Source of the DNA: Microcaldota archaeon
GTDB lineage: Archaea; Micrarchaeota; Micrarchaeia; Anstonellales; Bilamarchaeaceae
Direction of reading: 5' to 3'
Length of the DNA stretch: 49,691 bases
NCBI GenBank assembly: GCA_016926175.1
Contig: JAFGPA010000012.1
Span: forward strand, 1 to 49,691
Positions 47,354 to 49,691 of the stretch are shown one piece after another. Position 1 is the first letter of the stretch, and every line of letters begins with the position of its first letter. Under the pieces are notes generated by a model. That model saw only the letters and a program-made list of their open reading frames with translations. It did no database searches and had not been told where the DNA came from. The position numbers were made by a program, and so were the translations under genes.

Positions 47354-47733
47354 ACGAATCCCAGGCTTGACTTTGATTTCATGGTTACTATTTTTATTCT
47401 GTGAGATTTCAGCCGCCGTCTGAGATTTGTGTCGTTGGTACAGACAATTGCGTTGGTCTCCTTGGAATAATTTACTATCCAATCATCTACAGCAGCGTCA
47501 TTTTTAATTATTTCAATGGGATTTGTCTCAAGAATCCTGAGGGCAAGGCGTGCTGCAATGCCATTTTTTCCTTTTCCCTTTCCTATTTTCTTAAGCTCGC
47601 TTATGGTCTGTGATGAAATTGCAAATTTATGGCTCACCTCCAGCATCTGCTCCAGCTCCTTGAAGATGTTTATCTTGAACTGAAAAGGCACAAGAAGGAA
47701 GTTAGTATCTAGTATTATGATTTTTGGAGGCAT
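47350..47733 (-). CDS. PIN-domain protein, archaeal Fcf1/Utp24-like
   Basis: MPPKIIILDTNFLLVPFQFKINIFKELEQML...DDWIVNYSKETNAIVCTNDTNLRRRLKSHRIKIV. Confidence 0.88.
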   Translation of the reverse strand: MPPKIIILDTNFLLVPFQFKINIFKELEQMLEVSHKFAISSQTISELKKIGKGKGKNGIAARLALRILETNPIEIIKNDAAVDDWIVNYSKETNAIVCTNDTNLRRRLKSHRIKIVTMKSKSSLGFV

Positions 47734-47864
47734 ATATCTGCTACGGCGGGGGGGCATAAAAAGCTTCCTTATGAAGATGTGGGAGAATATGTGTAAAAAG
47801 GAATATTTATAAACATTTCTTATCTTAATATTGTTATACTCAAGGGGAGAGGGTGAAATAAACC

Positions 47865-48767
47865 ATGATAGAAAAAACAAAAAAAGAAGGTAGAGATATA
47901 CAAGCCTCTGTGAAGAGGAATGTTACTGCACTGGGCAGGAAAGCAGTATTGGCATCATCAATTATGTTGATTGCAGCGTGCGGCAGCAGGGAGGAATCCA
48001 AATCTTCAGATAATGCTTCTGGAGGCAGCTCCGGTGTTGCAGGCACAGGAACCGGCGGCCAGACTGAAAGCGGCGGAACTGCAGGCCAGACTGAAAGCGG
48101 CGGAACTGCCGGCAGCGGAGGCACCACATGTCCTATTTCAGCCAGATACAATGTTGATTGCGAATCAACATCTTCAATATCGGCAACCATGGAAGTGAAC
48201 GAGGAAATGAAAATCGGAACTGAAAATGGGGCAATTTCGCTTAGGCTCGCAGGAGTTGTTGGAAGGAATTTTGAAGTCTCCCAATGGTATGCTTATGACG
48301 AAACATGCGCAGACTCTAATGAAGAAATTACAGAGGGAACCTCAAAGATTGTTGCTGCTGGAAGCAAAAGAGTGGATGTAACAGTTCATGAAATAGCACC
48401 TGATACAAGCGACGGAAAAATAAAGGTCACTACCACTTTCTCGGCAGTATGCGGGAATCTGCCTGTTGTTGATGGAGGAGCCGGTGCTTCAGGCGAAGGC
48501 TGCGGCGCAGTTCAGGAAGAAGGACAGGAGGCAACTTTCAACGTTGGCGACAGCGTCACGGTCGGAAATGTCACATTTGAGCTGGTATCCACAAGCACAG
48601 TATCTGCAGTAGTGGCAGTTTCATGCACAGATGCTGTTCCAGGAGAAATAACTGTTAATGCAGGATCAGTTGCAGGATATGATCTTGAAACTCATGAAGC
48701 TGAGGTAGAAAATATATGGAGCAATCCGGTTCAGGCCAGATTGAAGCCGTCAGTAAATAATAAATAA
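47865..48767 (+). CDS. Putative Gly/Thr-rich lipoprotein A
   Basis: Lipobox-like LIAAC followed by GSREESKSS; GQTESGGTA tandem repeats; paralogous to the next gene. Confidence 0.7.
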   Translation: MIEKTKKEGRDIQASVKRNVTALGRKAVLASSIMLIAACGSREESKSSDNASGGSSGVAGTGTGGQTESGGTAGQTESGGTAGSGGTTCPISARYNVDCESTSSISATMEVNEEMKIGTENGAISLRLAGVVGRNFEVSQWYAYDETCADSNEEITEGTSKIVAAGSKRVDVTVHEIAPDTSDGKIKVTTTFSAVCGNLPVVDGGAGASGEGCGAVQEEGQEATFNVGDSVTVGNVTFELVSTSTVSAVVAVSCTDAVPGEITVNAGSVAGYDLETHEAEVENIWSNPVQARLKPSVNNK

Positions 48768-48779
48768 AGGTGATTATGA

Positions 48780-49691
48780 ATGGTCGAAAAAATAATCAGG
48801 AAAACTCCTGAAGAAAAAAATTCAAATGGATTTAAGAGGGTAAAACTTCTGGCTTCCGTAGCACTCGCAGGAACACTTGCAGCATGCGGCAGCAGGGAGG
48901 AATCTGCACCTGGCATACCATCTGCAGGCGGTGCTGTAGGAAGTGCCGGAGCAACATCCGGCGGATCAACAACCGGAGGAGCAGCAAATGCAGGCGGAAC
49001 AACCAGCAGCGGCGGTTCAACTCAGGCTGGAGGAAATGCCGGCGAAGCAGAAGGAGGAGCTCCTGCATGCCCGGTTAATGTAGAATATAATCTTAGCTGT
49101 GATTCACTCAGCTCAGTCCCGAAAACAATGGTAGTCGGAGAAGAAGTCAACCTTGGCGTTTCAAACGGGGCAATAGTAGTCAGGCTGGCAGAAATAACTG
49201 GCCGAAACTTTGATACGGCGCAGTGGCACGCTTCAAACGAGACATGCGATCAATATCAGATCAGCATCAGTGAAGGACAAAGCTCGGATCTTTGGGTAGC
49301 TACCAATGTAGTCAATGTAAGGGTAAACGAAATTTCACCCGATCCAGTGACACAGGTGGCACTTGTAAATGTTGTATTCTCGGCCGTCTGTGAAGGCGGG
49401 GCCGGAGGCAGTGCCGGAGAAGGTGGAACAACTTCCGGAGCTGGAGGTCAGGCAACTGGCGGCACTGGAAACAGTGCAGGCATTGGAGGTTCTTCTGGAG
49501 AAGCCGGCGTTGGCGGAATTAGCGGCAGTGCCGGAATGTCTGGTGCTGGTGGAGCAACTGGTGGTGTTGGCGGAGTGTCTGGTGCTGGTGGAGCAACTGG
49601 TGGTGTTGGCGGAGTATCTGGTGCTGGTGGAGCAACTTCCGGAGCCGGAGGTCAGGAAACTGGCGGGGCTGGAGGCAGCGTGACATCAGGA
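48780..49691 (+). CDS. Putative Gly-rich lipoprotein B, truncated by window edge
   Basis: ATG 48780 MVEKIIRKTPEEKNSNGFKRVKLLASVALAGTLAACGSREES...; open to the window end; paralogous to lipoprotein A. Confidence 0.72.
   Translation, partial: MVEKIIRKTPEEKNSNGFKRVKLLASVALAGTLAACGSREESAPGIPSAGGAVGSAGATSGGSTTGGAANAGGTTSSGGSTQAGGNAGEAEGGAPACPVNVEYNLSCDSLSSVPKTMVVGEEVNLGVSNGAIVVRLAEITGRNFDTAQWHASNETCDQYQISISEGQSSDLWVATNVVNVRVNEISPDPVTQVALVNVVFSAVCEGGAGGSAGEGGTTSGAGGQATGGTGNSAGIGGSSGEAGVGGISGSAGMSGAGGATGGVGGVSGAGGATGGVGGVSGAGGATSGAGGQETGGAGGSVTSG
49542..49636 (+). repeat. 39-nt in-frame tandem repeat (GGTGCTGGTGGAGCAACTGGTGGTGTTGGCGGAGTRTCT), two full and one partial copy
   Basis: Copies at 49542-49580 and 49581-49619, partial at 49620-49636; encodes GAGGATGGVGGVS. 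Confidence 0.95.

Noticed and set aside
47360-49691. Glycine-rich repeats near the right edge considered as a CRISPR or satellite array
   Set aside because: Repeats are in-frame with the coding sequence, have no unique spacers and encode a Gly/Ala/Thr linker.

Overview
The window is a gene-dense archaeal chromosome segment. I infer a DPANN-type (possibly Micrarchaeota-like) lineage from compact genes and archaeal information-processing machinery: primase PriS/PriL, PolD small subunit, Orc1/Cdc6, aIF2-gamma, S6e, TFE, Sec61-beta, deoxyhypusine synthase, proteasome beta and aCPSF1-type beta-CASP RNase. I found no rRNA and no CRISPR array. I hand-folded five tRNA genes, and four of them contain introns. 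tRNA-Arg(TCT) carries three introns (D-loop, anticodon loop, T-loop; 217 of 292 nt) and tRNA-Arg(CCT) carries two (D-stem and anticodon loop). The same window encodes a 389-aa tRNA-splicing endonuclease whose size and apparent three-unit layout resemble the ARMAN-type epsilon-2 enzyme, which is known for broad, non-canonical intron specificity. This splicing endonuclease plus multi-intron tRNA combination is my strongest signal. Others are: an uncharacterised five-gene membrane/ATPase locus (34400-40523, minus strand), a tandem pair of roughly 25-aa acidic microproteins missed by the ORF track, a frameshifted LAGLIDADG endonuclease abutting a split tRNA, a candidate beta-barrel protein, an unannotated Sec61-beta gene, an RNase-H-fold DUF460-like gene with no standard start codon, and tandem glycine-rich lipoprotein paralogs at the right edge. 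All family calls come from reading motifs by eye. No database search or folding program was run.
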